A stretch of DNA of 43,103 bases, from the NCBI GenBank assembly GCA_014695325.1, contig JACJNZ010000082.1, positions 1 through 43,103 on the forward strand. Direction: 5' to 3'. Shown here in pieces: positions 43,027-43,103 of this stretch. The DNA comes from Cyanobacteria bacterium FACHB-502. GTDB lineage: Bacteria; Cyanobacteriota; Cyanobacteriia; Elainellales; Elainellaceae. Both the position numbers and the translations under genes were made by a program. How positions within the stretch are numbered: position 1 is the stretch's first letter; each line of letters opens with the position of its first letter. The notes below the pieces were generated by a model. The model saw only the letters and a program-made list of their open reading frames with translations. It did not search any database and had not been told where the DNA came from.

Positions 43027-43103
43027 AGGCAGCATCGACACAATCGCGAAAGCTATCAAATTCATCCCAGCGTTGACGCATCCAATTCTTGAGCACGAAC
43101 CAC
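42998..43103 (-). mobile_element. Partial insertion sequence: transposase C-terminus (IS630-like)
   Basis: From the window edge the minus strand reads WFVLKNWMRQRWDEFDSFRD and then CVDAAFNHCSNVYP to a stop at 42998-43000. The LKNWM...FDSFRDCVDAAF pattern is one I associate with the C-termini of cyanobacterial IS630-family DDE transposases. The rest of the element lies beyond the window. The family assignment is from memory of the motif. Confidence 0.6.

Overview
The window comes from a cyanobacterial chromosome. Evidence: HIP1-type GCGATCGC octamers throughout, the plastid/cyanobacterial ribosomal protein PSRP-3, a CAAD-domain membrane protein, the long cyanobacterial/plant form of IspH, a kinase-WD40 fusion with a four-cysteine N-terminus, and several small proteins known only from cyanobacteria. 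I would guess a Leptolyngbya-like lineage, but cannot prove it from one window.

Region 1 (1-3378) is an accessory island just before infA. It opens with the 3' end of a group II intron. Two gene cassettes follow, each closed by a site with the architecture of an integron attC (a DUF4365 nuclease-like protein, then a GNAT acetyltransferase). Next come a decayed type I restriction specificity-subunit fragment, an intact MntA/HepT (MNT/HEPN) toxin-antitoxin pair and a broken Uma2 gene. No integrase is visible. In many cyanobacteria adk and secY precede infA, so the island appears to split the spc/alpha ribosomal-protein cluster.

Region 2 (3379-9971) is the housekeeping cluster infA, rpmJ, rpsM, rpsK, rpoA, rplQ, truA, rplM, rpsI, rpmE, prfA. 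A strong terminator followed by a near-consensus promoter separates infA from rpmJ. Region 3 (9972-11567) is a second small accessory patch: an AT-rich DUF6602 gene, a decayed copy of the 5' end of the nearby sbcD-like gene, and an orphan DUF433 gene.

Region 4 (11568-32988) is mostly ordinary cyanobacterial genes: an SbcD-like nuclease, a TPR protein, HAD phosphatase, PSRP-3, an ABC-2 permease, a MerR regulator, prepilin peptidase, MFS transporter, SGNH hydrolase, ispH, a VTT-domain protein, nadA, a TerB-like protein, an Spx/ArsC-like protein, a thioredoxin-like ferredoxin, CAAD and VOC proteins, and several small unknowns. Region 5 (32989-36820) has a 770-bp intergenic region rich in tandem repeats and a long inverted repeat, then a NarL-type response regulator converging on a Ser/Thr kinase-WD40 gene. 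Region 6 (36821-43103) carries rnc, an HNH nuclease, an alpha/beta hydrolase, a decayed Uma2 gene, a methyltransferase, dcd, a candidate small RNA, a thioredoxin, fabG and a PepSY-like lipoprotein. The lipoprotein's 3' end runs into a partial IS transposase at the window edge. Both ends of the window therefore lie in mobile elements.
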